This document shows, piece by piece, positions 1 to 10,541 of a stretch of DNA of 64,000 nucleotides. The notes below the pieces were generated by a model. That model saw nothing but the letters and a program-made list of their open reading frames with translations. It was not told the origin of the DNA and searched no databases. Position numbers and translations under genes: made by a program. Within the stretch, counting starts at the first letter, position 1. Every line of letters starts with the position of its first letter. The stretch spans positions 1,255,891 through 1,319,890 of the forward strand of contig BFEA01000271.1 of NCBI GenBank assembly GCA_003427395.1. The letters run 5' to 3'. Source of the stretch: Chara braunii. Lineage: Eukaryota; Streptophyta; Charophyceae; Charales; Characeae.

Positions 1-1372
1 GTTAGTGGAGCAGCCTGCACCACAGGGTCCACAGCCCGGAGTGATGTAGGGACCGGGACAAAGTCAGTGGGTACCAAAGACGGCCATTGCCGCTCCTAAG
101 CCCTTCACAGGGGATAAGAGGGGTGAAGACCTCGACACTTGGTTGAGGGCAGTGCTAGTCTATGTCAAGTGCAAACTTACCTTGCCGCACGAGGAAGTGC
201 TTGTGGCTGCCTCCTATTTAGAGGGAGTGCAGCACGATGGTTGAGTGGTTTAGTACAGCTCCAGGGGTATGGTCATGACTTTCGCGTTTGGGCGGTCACC
301 CAGAAAATTGGACGACTTTCTCAAGTTGGTGGAAGACAGGTGGCACGATCCTCGGGAGGCCCAAAAGGCCATTGACGCGATCCTGACACAGCACACGAGG
401 CAGTTAAGTCAATAAGGGAGGCCACTGACGCTGTAGAGCGTCTGATCTGTGTCCTTGTGGTTCGCTATGACCCCCAGGTATTACTCACCTCCTACCTGAG
501 ATGCTTTCCCATGCCTCTCAGGAATCAGTTGGCAGGTGAGGCCAACATCAATATGCACAACTTTCCCTCGTTCAGCAAGAAGGCCCTAGACCTTGAGGTC
601 AAGATAGGGCATGGACATAACCCCACGACAGATGGTTGGAAAAAGACACTGCCTCCCAACTGGAAGGCGAAGGGTCGCATTATGTTTGTCGATAATGATG
701 GTTCAACCCAATGGAGCGCAGAAGCTTCAGGGGGTGGAGTAGTAGCTGTTCCTGCTACGGTCGAGGTGGTGGACACACCCTCACCATCTCGAGAGATGGC
801 CCAAGCTAGTGACTCCACCGTCATTCCGCAAACACATTTAGACCCATCGACCCTCTGTTTGATGAATGTGTTCGAGTCCTTAGAGGAGCTAGAGGAGGAG
901 TGGTCTAGGTCAGACCCACTAGCCTCTTGGACGACACTAGTCAAAGCTCCTAAGGGTGAGATGTTCGCCAGCGAGGTAGTCATCGGCGACCGCAAGGCCG
1001 GGGCCTATTACGACACTTGCTCGACACGGAACTTCATTAGTCGCGCGTGCGTTGAGAGGTTGCGCTTACAGGGGCAGGTGCAGCGCCTGAGTCGACCTGT
1101 GGAGTCGACCTGTGCCAACAAACAGCGCATGGTAGTCAATGACTACCTCCGAGATGTTGTGTTGTTTCCTGTACGCGGGAGGGGAACTGAGACATTGTGT
1201 CTCGTTCCTGGTGAGCATTGAACTCCCCATGGATATGTTGTTAGGTATGTACTACCTCTTTGTGGCACAACCCAGTTTGACTGGGACCGAAAAGCGGTCA
1301 AACACACTTTGCCAAGCGGGGGGACCGCTAGATTACGTGTCCCTCGGATGCATGTGTGCGGGGTTACTATAA
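1..1372 (+). pseudogene. Family A Ty3/gypsy copy 1 (A1): gag and protease remnant
   Basis: This is the left-truncated start (cut by the window edge) of an LTR retrotransposon polyprotein. The reading frame around 90-235 gives a capsid-like segment (KPFTGDKRGEDLDTWLRAV) that parallels the family C gag at 29.3 kb. Stops near 243 and a frame change break it. A second open stretch (457-1221) carries the gag C-terminus and runs into a retropepsin-like region. There the expected active-site triad Asp-Thr/Ser-Gly reads Asp-Thr-Cys (near 1012-1020), so the protease is probably dead. The protease C-terminal part (MDMLLGMYYL) is in another frame near 1225. No CCHC zinc knuckle is visible, unlike family C, so part of gag seems deleted. 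Gag packages RNA and protease cleaves Gag-Pol in this family. Confidence 0.85.
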
Positions 1373-1456
1373 GCAAAATCAAGAGGAGGGTATGTATCTA
1401 GTTTGTCTTTGCTGCAGGCGAGCTGGTGAAAATGCCGTCAGAGATAGAGCGAGTAG

Positions 1457-2752
1457 TTGCTAAATACCCTGATCTATTTGAAGAGCCGACATCGGGTTGT
1501 TGAGAGGGAGGTTGTCCACGCGATAGAGATTATCCCAGGGTCTAGCATCCCGAAGGGTAGGATCTATCGGATTTCTCCAGACGAGCTTGACGAGCTTCAC
1601 CGACAACTCAAGGAACTCGTAGAAAAGGGTTGGATCCGGCCGAGTGTTTCTCCTTATGGTTCACCAGTCCTATTCGTACCAAAGAAGAAGGAAGGAACAC
1701 TTAGGATGTGCATTGACTATAGGGGCCTCAATGCCATCAATGTTAAGAACAGAGAGCCCCTACTGCGCATTGATGACTTGCTAGATAGAGTGCAAGGGTG
1801 TCGGTACTTCAATAAGATAGATCTGAAGTCCGGGTACCATCAGATTGCACTCCGGCGCGAGGAGCAACACAAAACCGCTTTTCAGACCAGGTACGGCCTG
1901 TACGAGTTTGTGGTGATGCCTTTCGGCCTTTGCAATGCTCATGGCACCTTTCAGCACGTTATGAATCGGATATTTCATGACTACTTGGATAAGTTTGTCA
2001 TCGTGTACCTCGATGACATACTTATTTTTAGTAAGACTGTCGAGGAGCACGTTGCACACTTGGATAAAGTCCCGAGTCTTCTGCGACAACACAAGTTCAA
2101 GATCAACGGTGAGAAGTGCGAGTTTGGCTGCACCCGTGTCTTGTACTTGGGTCATGAGATTTTCGCGGAGGGATGAAAGCCCGATGACGCGAAGTTGGCC
2201 AGCATTCGTGACTGGCTGCGTCCTCAGTCTGTGACTGAGATGAGGTCTTTCTTAGGGATGATCGGTTACTATCACAATTTCGTGTAGAACTATAGCATAG
2301 TTGCCACCCCTTTGACTGACCTGACTCGCCTTGACACCCCATGGGAGTGGACAAATAAATGCGAGGCTGCTTTCAGACATCTGAAGCATGCGTTGACGCA
2401 TCATGAGGTCTTGAAACCTCCTTATCCTTACAAGCCATTTGTAGTAACTACGGATGCTAGCCAATATGGCATAGGCGCCGTACCTGCGCAGCAGGAGGGA
2501 AAGAAGTTGAGGCTAGTAGAGTACATGTCCAAAAAGATGCCCTCTCAGAGGTTGGCTAAGTCCACCGATGAGAAGGAACTCTATGTGATCTACAAGGCGC
2601 TCACCCATTGGAGACACTATCTCATTGGAGGGTTCTTCTACGTCAGGACTGATCACCAGACCCTGAAGTGGATGAGAACCCAGACTGTGCTCTCTGACGC
2701 TTTTAAGCGTTGGATTGAATTCATAGAGCAATATGACTTTGAGCCCCAGTAA
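1457..2752 (+). pseudogene. A1 reverse transcriptase and RNase H
   Basis: This is the reverse transcriptase core of a Ty3/gypsy element. Seen directly: the fingers motif around [31 protein letters not shown], the palm FNKIDLKSGYHQI, VVMPFGLCNA, and the catalytic YLDDILIFSKT near 2005-2035. The tether and RNase H follow, with VVTTDASQYG, EKELY and RTDHQTLKW (near 2445-2670) carrying the acidic catalytic residues. In-frame stops at 2174-2176 (TGA) and 2285-2287 (TAG) interrupt the frame, and the RNase H tail changes frame near 2750, so the copy is inactive. Otherwise it is close to full length. Confidence 0.93.
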
Positions 2753-4367
2753 GTACATCGAGGGCCAGTACAACAAGGTTGCTGATGCACTGTCGCGTAG
2801 ACCAGATTTCTCTGGTGCGGTGATCACTGAGTTTGGGCTTGCGGATGATGTTACTCGGTCGATGGTGGAAGCCTATCGCGTGGACTGGTTTATGTCTGAG
2901 ATCGTACGCAGACTCGAGATGAAGGACAAAGCAACTTCTGCCGAGTTTGAGTTGGTGAACGGATTGCTGTTCCTTGAGAAGGCAGAGAATAAACCTCTGT
3001 GTGTGCCAGATAGGGAGTCTTTGCGTAGTTTATTTTAGGTGAGTGTCATGATGCCACCGGACAGTTTGGCTTTAAGAAGACTGCAGCCAATCTGTTGCGG
3101 CGGTTCTGGTGGCCCACGATGATGAGAGATGCCAAGCTGTACGTGGAGACTTGTCAGGTCTGTCAGAGAGACAAACCCCGTACACAGGCCCCTCTTGGGC
3201 GCCTCAAGCCCCTTCCGATTTCGGAAAGGCCTGGTGAGAGCCTGTCCATGGACTTCATGGACACCCTGTTCACCAGCAAGAGTGGAATGCGACACATCTT
3301 TGTCATTGTGGATAGATTTAGTAAGTACGCTAGGTTAATTGCTATGCCGGAGACAACGAAAACCGAGTACGTGATCAGATTGTTCAAGGAGAACTGGGAA
3401 GAGATTTTGGTCTGCCTAAGTCAATCGTGAGTGACAGGGATGTCAGATTCACCGGTGAGTTGTGGAAGGCTGCCGCTGCCGAACAGGAACGCAGTTGCAG
3501 ATGAGTTCTGGGAATCACCCAGAGGCCAATGGCCAAGCGGAGCAACTGAACCGCGCTGTACAACACCTGCTGCGGCATTACATCAAGCCCAATCAGGTGG
3601 ACTGGGATGAGAAGCTTGCTCTCATCGCCAGCTTGTACAATAACGCTGTACACAGCGCCACCGGGGTGAGCCCAAACAGCTTATTACTGACCTTCAAGCC
3701 TAGACTGCCCTTAGATTTTCTCCTTCCTGAGAACCAGCCAACTGCTGCACCGGATACCTTAGAATTCGCTTATCGCTACGAACAGAAAATGCAGCAGGCA
3801 GTAGAACAGATGCAAAAGGCACAGGCGGCAATGATAGAATCTGAAAACAGGCACCGCCGCCCATCTACATTCCAGGTTGCGGACAGAGTCTGGGTTAAGT
3901 CCTCAGAACTGGGACAGGAGCACGGGATCTCCCGCAAGCTCATGCCTCAGTACTTCGGATCATGGGAGGTCTTAGACATCGTCGGGACTGATCCGGATGG
4001 ACCGTCTTATGTAATCCGGATCCCTGGCCATCTCCGCACTTATCTTGTCTTTCACGCTTCTAATCTTGCACCTTTTGAGGAAACTGATCAGTTTCCCTCT
4101 CGTCGCTCAATGCTGCCCCCAACCATGGATGGAGAGGTCGACATCGATGACATCGTCGACCATAAGGAAATGCCAGTTCCAAGACCGACAGGCAGGGGAC
4201 GTCCTCCGAAATCGAAGCTGCAATACCGGGTTCGGTTCAGACATCACACGGATCCAAAGGAGGATCGATGGTTCACCAGGGAGGAACTGATGCAGACCGC
4301 TCCTCAGGTTGTTGCCCAATATGAAAACTCTCTGCAGAAGGGAAAGCGCCAGATTATCGAAGACTGA
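2733..4367 (+). pseudogene. A1 integrase with C-terminal chromodomain
   Basis: The integrase is read in two to three frames. The zinc-binding region (near 3040-3175) ends in CQVCQRDKPRT, but the second His of the HHCC motif reads Gln (ATGQFGF). The catalytic core has MDFMDTLFTSKSGM (first Asp), SDRDVRF in the frame near 3425-3450 (second Asp) and NHPEANGQAEQ near 3513 (Glu). Next comes the C-terminal DNA-binding part (DRVWVKSSELG, MPQYFGSWEV). Last is a chromodomain-like tail ending at the TGA at 4365-4367 (YRVRFRHHTDPKEDRWFT), which classes the element as a chromovirus. Frame changes lie near 3040 and 3420-3460. Confidence 0.92.
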
Positions 4368-4394
4368 ACTTCTCAGAGGACTATCAAAGTTATA

Positions 4395-4404
4395 GATGAG
4401 GGAA
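4395..4404 (+). other. Polypurine tract of A1
   Basis: GATGAGGGAA sits directly before the TG that opens the 3' LTR. It matches the purine runs before the other LTRs (18203-18214 plus strand; 24670-24683 minus strand). This is the usual plus-strand primer site of LTR retrotransposons. Confidence 0.75.
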
Positions 4405-5341
4405 TGCGAGGCCAAGGCCCCGATGAGCCCCTTTTGGCCCTGTTATGCAGCACGTCGGCCGCCCTAAGTGAAGGCAGGCTCGAAGAGGGCCTGAGGGCCC
4501 CTATCTCGGTCACCACGCAACTGTGGAAAATTCAGGCAGTTGCGCAGCGCCAGTTGGTTGAAGAGCACCCAGGCCCAGGCCGCTTGTTTGCATGTATGGA
4601 AGGCAGGCCCTGGGCTGGATACGGGATATGGGCCAAACACAGGCCGAGGACAGTCGGGCACAAGTAACCACCACAGGCCCTGGGCCTGATTCGTTTGGAC
4701 TGGGCGTCAGCCTACTGGGGCCTACCTGAAGCTTCTTGGGAAAGGCCCAGCGCAGCCTGGGACAGAAGGCAGGCAGGCCACTTCCATATATAAAGGGCCT
4801 GCCTCCGCATTTGGCATTCGGGTGCTGGCTGCATGCTGCGCAAGCGCTGCTGCGCTGAAGCTGGCTGGTGCTCACGCGCTCACGGGCGAGCAGGAAGGAG
4901 CAGGCAGCCATAGCCGAGCTGCGCTGCTGTGAGCTGGATGTGGCGCAGGGTGGTCCTTGGGTGCATGTGGCATCTGTGTGTTGGGGAACGACGTAGTGAG
5001 TGATGCGAGAGACATACCTGGTGCTGGAAGCGTGCGGCATTGGCCTCTATCTGCTCGTACTTCAGGAGAGCTGTTGTCATCATCTTCGGCATTGTAGTCT
5101 AGGCTAGATAGGATCTGCCATCTGTAGTCTGGGCGCCGAGCGCCAGATAGGATATCAACATTGGTTCTTCGTTGATGATGATGAGACTATTCCAGCATTG
5201 TCAATTATGAGCTTTTGGTGTGCTCTTATTTGGTGAAACTCGTGATGCAATTCTGCGCTTGGTTCGAGGTCACGACTATCTGGTCTTATGTGTATGATGC
5301 TGTTTGATTGCTGAAGTTCGCTATTGCTCATCTTCCTTGCA
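4405..5341 (+). repeat. A1 3' LTR (937 bp)
   Basis: The LTR starts TGCGAGGCC after the polypurine tract and ends CCTTGCA. The same boundaries and most of the sequence recur at 12253-14080 and 18215-19152. The base after the LTR starts GAATC; the matching left duplication lies outside the window. The right edge directly abuts LINE-derived sequence. Confidence 0.88.
4787..4794 (+). promoter_or_regulatory. TATA box in the A1 LTR
   Basis: TATATAAA followed by GGGCC. In both A2 LTRs the same place reads CATATAGGAAAG (13525, 18597), so only the A1 LTR keeps a good TATA element. Its role as the LTR promoter is inferred from position. Confidence 0.55.
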
Positions 5342-5477
5342 GAATCATTTATTACAAAAATTCCATGGGATGAGGCCGGGGACCTCACAATTCTACCCGG
5401 AGTTATCCTGGCAGCATCAGCCAGTTTAGCTTACAAGTACCAGACAACGACCAAGGAAACAACCAGGCCAAAGCCAG

Positions 5478-5494
5478 CTGGAAACTGGGTCCAG
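5478..5494 (-). other. LINE 3' stem-loop motif
   Basis: On the minus strand this is CTGGACCCAGTTTCCAG: a 5-bp stem CTGGA/TCCAG with a 7-nt loop, preceded by GGGACA. The same motif occurs twice in the poly-A retroposon at 12405-12421 and 12463-12479, the latter with compensating stem changes. Confidence 0.55.
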
Positions 5495-6865
5495 TGTCCC
5501 ATGCTAAAGGAAGAAACTTTCCAAAAATTCAACTTTGAAGCGTAGGAAAAAGGTGTAACATCAGCACAATCTTACTCTTTCCCTAGGGAGAGTCCAAACC
5601 CTCTCCAGAAGGAAACATGGCGTCCCGAGGCCGAGCTATCCAACCTACCACGGTTAGAAGACTGCTCTAATTATGTAACAGACTACTAGATTCCTTCCAG
5701 ATTAAGAACAGCCAGCTGGCTACCAGAAGCCCAGGTTTTGAGAAACCAAATACGTCCTTTGCCCTGTGGGCCAGAATGAAGTCTCCAGTCTGAAAGTAGG
5801 GAAATTCTTATGCCCGCTCGAATCTGCTGTATTTGCTGTTGCATGGATAGCCCTGTTTCTAGCCTGCCAAATCGTCTGCATGATGATCCCTCAGCATACC
5901 AATGCGACATACCCCCATACCTCCGAGAGGATAAGGCCAGGCTTTGGTAAGACCGAATACAGCACCCAGTCGTCAGTCCAGGGGAAAAGGTCACCTACCA
6001 ATCTCTTCCAATGAGTAGACCACCACTGCCAGATCTCGTCCGCCAATGGACAATGTATCCAGAGATGGGAGTTAGACTCCCAACCCCAGTTATAGCGGGT
6101 ACATTCTATCGGCAGACTGAGCCCTCTGGAATTCAGCCACAATGCTGTGTAGGAATTACCATCAGCGACTGCATCCAGAGTAGGCTGGCATTTTTCTGTG
6201 AGGGGAGGCGTCGAATAGCTCTCCACAGAGATGACCGGTTAGGAAAAGAGGCCAAGGGCCCCTGAAGACGTCTGAAACGTCTCGTGGCGAGATCTGTTGG
6301 CGACGTAGGTAAGCGTGCCTGTAGGCATTTGACTCCTACCTTGGTCTTGTACTAGACCATAGGAGTAGAGGACCCTGGTACCGAAGGGGATGGCGGACAG
6401 AAAGTCCAGCCACGTTGAAGGGGTTCTATCCTGAAGCTCCCCGCTTCTCCCAGAAGTGCTGCTGTAGAACTCTTAGCTCCGTGCATCCCTGTGTGCTAGA
6501 CCGCTAATTCCCCTATGTGAAGTAGATGGCTATTCTGCCTGATGGAGGACCGAAGATGCCATTCTTCTACTCTGATCTTTCCATCCAGCTCAGGGCCCAA
6601 AACCTTCCACACCTTTCTGTTATCCCCATCAACCAAAATCCAGGTCCCCTTGCCATTTTGGGGTGTAGATTTCAAGGCTGCCGACCAGTGCCTCAGTATT
6701 GCTGCCAATAGTAAATTCAGGTTTTCTGACACATTTCTCAAACAAGGGAGACGCCTGCGTAAATCTTCAACCGTAGTCCAGTCGTCCCTATCTTCATCCC
6801 ACAAATGTTCAATCTGTAAAACACCTTTACTTATCCAGTAGCGGGCAAAATTGCCCGGCGGCCCG

Positions 6866-6896
<31 letters not shown>
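6866..6896. repeat. 31-nt C homopolymer inside the LINE
   Basis: An uninterrupted C run (G on the LINE sense strand) lies within the LINE ORF2 remnant. It is preceded by the small palindrome CGGGCAAAATTGCCCG (6842-6857). Confidence 0.9.
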
Positions 6897-6898
<2 letters not shown>

Positions 6899-7740
6899 TC
6901 CCTTTCGGAGAAACAGGCTCCATCTGGGAGGATGATTCTGGGGTTGTCAAACAAGTACTGACTAGCTATCTCTTGTTTTGTATTCAGAGGAGCAAGCTCT
7001 TTGGGAAAGAGCCTTTTCCATGCCGAGAGAATGCCCCTCCAAACTTTAGGCTTAAATTATCATTTAATCCTTTTATTCAAGAAGGAGGGCAGCAGACAGC
7101 AATGCCAAACGTGGACTTGTCTGACAGGGACCATTCATTTCCCAAAATATGTTCTGCGAGTTTAATCCATAATTTCGAGGGATGATCAACACAAGCCTTT
7201 ATCACCCATTTGGCTAGCAATGCCAGGTTCTGAAACTGAGGGTCTAAAATGCCCAGGCCCCCTAAGAATCTGGGACGTGTTACCGCATCCCAAGCGACTT
7301 TAGGGATAAAGGCCTGATCCTCCTCAGCCTCTGGCTTCCAAATAGACTTAGCCGCGGACCTTCGGATCTCCCCATACGCTTCATTACCCAACAAGCAGAC
7401 CGATAGGGGAAACCACAGGATCGAGAAGGCCGCTGCTGAGATAACCAGGGCCCTTCCGAATAGGGACAGTTTGTAGTTTCGAATCCAACCAGAAATTCTG
7501 GCTGTTGTTTTTCTGGAGAGTAAGTGATCTTGAACTTCGGAGCAATCAGAGAGTGAGACCTGAACTCCTAAAAACTGCTCCTAATTTTCCGTTGGAACAA
7601 TTCTCAATCCCCATTCTACTTTTAACACAAATATGGACGGTAAAAAATATACTGATTTGGACCAATTAATTGAAGCTTCCGACAACACGCAGTCTTCTGT
7701 TTTTTTCGCCTTTGCGCTCTGGTATTCATGTGACAATATA

Positions 7741-8487
7741 TATACAAACACACATCTATCATCAGGCACCTTGGGTACCCTGGGTGGCGGGACCCTTAGG
7801 CCCTACTGGTAATTTATATATATGATATATATATCTATGTATACATATATGTATATGTTGCATGTACCATGTATACACATGTCCCGATGAGTCCGGTGAA
7901 CTCCGGCGAGACCGGCTGTTGCAGCCCCTCGCTTCTTGTCCTCTTCTCCCTCTCTGCCTATGGCTTACCAGGCAGTTCTCTATGACGATATACGCTATAT
8001 ACAGGTATGTTTATGTATATGTATATATAAACATTTTAGGGGACCATAGGAGGTTACATGTGGCACCATGCAGTCATTAGGAGACAAGTAGCGCATACAT
8101 TGATGGCCTATGATTGATTATGACTGGATTCAATGAGTGGATGGATGGGTGCATGTAGCAGTGGATGAGTGAACGGGGACTCACGCCAAGTTTGCATCAT
8201 ATACTCATGCTAGAACTTTCCTGACTCAATCTAAACCATAATTAAGGTCAGATACACAGTAAAAAAAAGTTTGAATCGTGTGAATATGCCCCAAGTCTGA
8301 TGTCTTCGTTTGTCGATTGCTCAGTGAATGGACCAGTAACTGAGCGAATTGTTTTGTCACCTTCATTTTTCCTTTTTTCCTTTCTTTTCCTTTTGCGTTT
8401 GTAACTGTGTGACACCTGTTGCTAGTGTTTTCTGATTGTCCTTGTTTTTTTCCTTCTCCCTCGTCTGGATGCATGGTGATTGAGCAG
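7741..8487. other. Noncoding stretch, probably intron of threonine synthase
   Basis: I see no protein homology here. It holds an AT-rich TATA-type repeat (about 7805-7870) and a pyrimidine-rich tract (8360-8460) that leads into a good 3' splice site (TGAGCAG) at 8487. It is probably the intron before the first recognised exon. Confidence 0.5.
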
Positions 8488-8598
8488 ATCTCCACGAAGA
8501 AGGCAACAAGTTTCATGCGAAATACATCCCGTTTTCTCCTGGGAGGGCGACAGAGGAGGATTATTCTTTGGATGAGGTCATCTACCGGAGCAAATACG
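8488..8598 (+). CDS. Threonine synthase, N-terminal exon
   Basis: This 111-bp exon encodes part of the N-terminal domain of plant-type threonine synthase, the PLP enzyme that turns O-phosphohomoserine into threonine in plastids. The translation contains HAKYIPFSPGRATEEDYSLD and then EVIYRSKYG. That matches the conserved plant stretch before the [11 protein letters not shown] motif, and the alignment into the next exon (33793) needs no gap. The exon is bounded by AG (8486-8487) and GT (8599-8600, GTATGC). An in-frame TGA at 8481 rules out extension upstream. It begins with two bases of a split codon and ends with one base of the next (phase 1). Upstream exons (transit peptide) are not seen in the window. 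Nothing else I know fits this motif pair. Confidence 0.88.
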
Positions 8599-8614
8599 GT
8601 ATGCGTATAAGAGC

Positions 8615-8634
8615 AAAAAAAAAAAAAAAAAAAA
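8615..8634 (+). repeat. A20 homopolymer near the 5' splice site
   Basis: A run of 20 A lies 16 nt after the donor site. It could be the tail of a lost retroposon or a simple repeat. Confidence 0.8.
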
Positions 8635-8696
8635 GCAAATGAGAATGTGTTATAGGGAAAGGTGTACCTTGCACTATGTCATAAACACAACCAATG

Positions 8697-8800
8697 GGGG
8701 CCTAGCTCAGTTGATACACCCATAAACAACCAACGGGCCTAGCTCAGTTGATACACCTACGAACTGTTGAAATACAGACCCGAGTTCGAATCCAGATCCA
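8697..8800 (+). mobile_element. tRNA-like SINE fragment with a doubled head
   Basis: The head GGGCCTAGCTCAGTTGATAC occurs twice (about 8698 and 8735) and fits a Pol III A box. The second head is followed at 8782-8791 by GAGTTCGAATCC, a good B box / T-arm. A 14-nt hairpin CTGT...ACAG sits where an anticodon arm would be. The acceptor ends GGGCCT and AGATCC pair only partly, so it is not a functional tRNA gene. It ends just before the family B insertion point. Confidence 0.5.
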
Positions 8801-8814
8801 ACCAGAAACAGAAT

Positions 8815-9570
8815 TGAAAGGATTTCACGCTGCAGACCCCCGGGAGCGGGCGTCAAAGTCCCAAAAGTCCAGAAGGTTCTGAAACCCCAAGTCCCAGCGC
8901 CGCGAGGGGTAGGTCTGATAGGCCTATAAATTGTCGTAGGTCCGAGTCAGGAAACATCCGGAGAGTCAGGTTGGGGTTGAGGGGCTAGTACCCAGCAGAA
9001 AAGTCTAGAGGTCTGAGTCGTGTACAGCTTTCCGGTACCACACTGAAGAATCAGGAAAGTCCCAAGTCCAGTGTTGGAGTCCATAAAAATTGCACTAAGT
9101 CCCAGGAAAGGCCGGAAGATTCCGGACCGACAAAAAGATTGCAGCAGACAGGGCGAGGCTGACCGGTACCAGTCCAGTCTGAGGCAAGCCAAGCCAAGTC
9201 CACGTACTATATTTAGCTGCTGCAGTGCAGCAACGGGACACAGTTGTTCATTCGTGAAGTTGCAGAAGCACTGCTGCTGCTTGTGTGACCAAGCGACTTG
9301 GGCAAGCTCGCGCTCCTCGAAGGAGTGCCAAATGCAACCATAGCTAGGGTAGTGATAGGGAAGCAAGGGTGGCGATAGCCACCGAGGTTGGAATCTGATC
9401 TGATAGGGTGTATCCAGGGCACGATCCTAGGAAGTGAGAGAGAGACTGAGGTTATCAATCTCTCGCGATATTCTTGTGTCTCGGCTATCGGCTCCAAGTG
9501 TGAATACTCATCTGGATATTCGTTGCATGTGTGTGCGAGGTCGAGGGCCACGGACGCACGGTTCATTGCA
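8815..9570 (+). repeat. Family B 5' LTR
   Basis: It begins TGAAAGGATTTCACGCTGCAG and ends GGTTCATTGCA, directly before the primer binding site. The 3' partner begins at 22526 (TGGAAAGGATTTCCCGCTGC) and shows the same inner landmarks, for example the CTATATTTAGCTGCTGCAG TATA-like stretch at 9208 and 22934. Confidence 0.85.
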
Positions 9571-9572
9571 AT

Positions 9573-9584
9573 TGGTATCGGAGC
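9573..9584 (+). other. Family B primer binding site
   Basis: TGGTATCGGAGC, complementary to the 3' end of initiator tRNA-Met (usual plant PBS TGGTATCAGAGC, one difference), sits 2 nt after the LTR. Confidence 0.8.
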
Positions 9585-10541
9585 TGGATCCTGCTACAGC
9601 TGCTTGGAGAAGCAGCACTGGCAAGGGATAAGGCTGGCGGGCGAAAAAAAAAAAAAGGAGGCGAGAGAAGCTTGGCGGGGTCACAATGGAGGTGAGTTCG
9701 TAAGTAGAAGTGGCTTGGAACGGGCAACCGGCACACGTCATCTTCCCCTGGCCCGTGTCTTTTATGTCAAGGAGCTTCATCGAGAGGAGATTAGTAAAGT
9801 GTTTCTTGCACTGGCCCTTGTCTTTTATGCAATCTTTTTTTGTTTGGCGTCGGTAGCTTCCCTGAACTTTCTTGGAGACCTCTGCTGCAATGAGCTATTT
9901 CTGTTGATGTCAATCCGGTTGCACTTGCTCTTGCTGATGCGAGTCTTTGAGTCAGTCCTACGTGTTGAGGATGCATGTTGACTGAACCCATTAGCTGGAT
10001 GTATCGCCCGTAAAGTAGGGGACGTGGGCGTGAGCGGCGGGCGCTCGTAAAACAACCCGGCTAGCCCAATGGCCGGTACGGAACGGCACGGCCGTAAACT
10101 GGAGCTGACGCAGTGAAGGGAGTAGGTGGATAGGTAGATGTTCGGCAGCTGGATGTATCACCTGAAAGTAGGGAGCATGGGCATGAGCAGCGGGCGCTTG
10201 TAAAACAACGCGTGTAGCCCTAAGACCGGTACTGACCGGCATGCGACCGAAACGGTGCTGACGCAGTGACGGGCCTTACGTCTTGAGAACCAACCTGTAT
10301 CTGGTGACCACAACGTCCTGTTTGCGTCGTTAAATAATTCCTGAGGTCCGTGCTGGCAGACCTTAAACGGATGGTTGGCCACGAGCTCGTCAGGGGACAT
10401 GGGGAAGGGAAGTAAAAGTAGAATAGAGTTATCAGACCCCGATTTAGGTCAGGATTAGTGTTAAGTGTTGAGATGAGTAAGTTGAGGGTTAGGTCTACTT
10501 GGTGAGGAGGTGGAGTCTACCTACTGTACCTGAATCTCACC
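9585..10541 (+). other. Family B untranslated leader with a diverged internal duplication
   Basis: No coding potential is recognised. Two ~126-bp related units start at 9993 and 10147 (AGCTGGATGTATC...; both end near CTGACGCAGTGA). At 10326-10346 lies GTCGTTAAATAATTCCTGAGG, a block shared with the family A and C leaders. Confidence 0.6.

Larger units (their letters stand above)
5342..7740 (-). pseudogene. 5'-truncated LINE, ORF2 C-terminal half
   Basis: On the minus strand, broken frames spell the C-terminal half of a plant L1-like LINE ORF2. In order: the end of the RT (INWSKSVYFLPS near 7650, VPTEN near 7585); the post-RT block (WDAVTRPRF, then GGLGILDPQFQNLALLAKWV near 7200-7260); an intermediate block (FARYWISKGVLQIEHLWDE near 6800-6850); and the zf-RVT-like terminus (ESNSHLWIHCPLADEIWQWW near 6030-6090). 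The RT palm and endonuclease are missing, as expected for 5' truncation near 7740. Stops and frameshifts are frequent. The 3' end lies between 5560 and 5342, where minus-strand AATAAA occurs near 5350, but no poly-A tail is left. The Ty3 LTR abuts it. Confidence 0.85.

Noticed and set aside
7884-7912. Hammerhead-like string CCGATGAGTCCGG...CCGGCGAGAC
   Set aside because: The core needs CUGANGA and GAAA; here they read CCGATGA and GAGA. Stem II pairs poorly and no UH cleavage site with a stem III partner is present.
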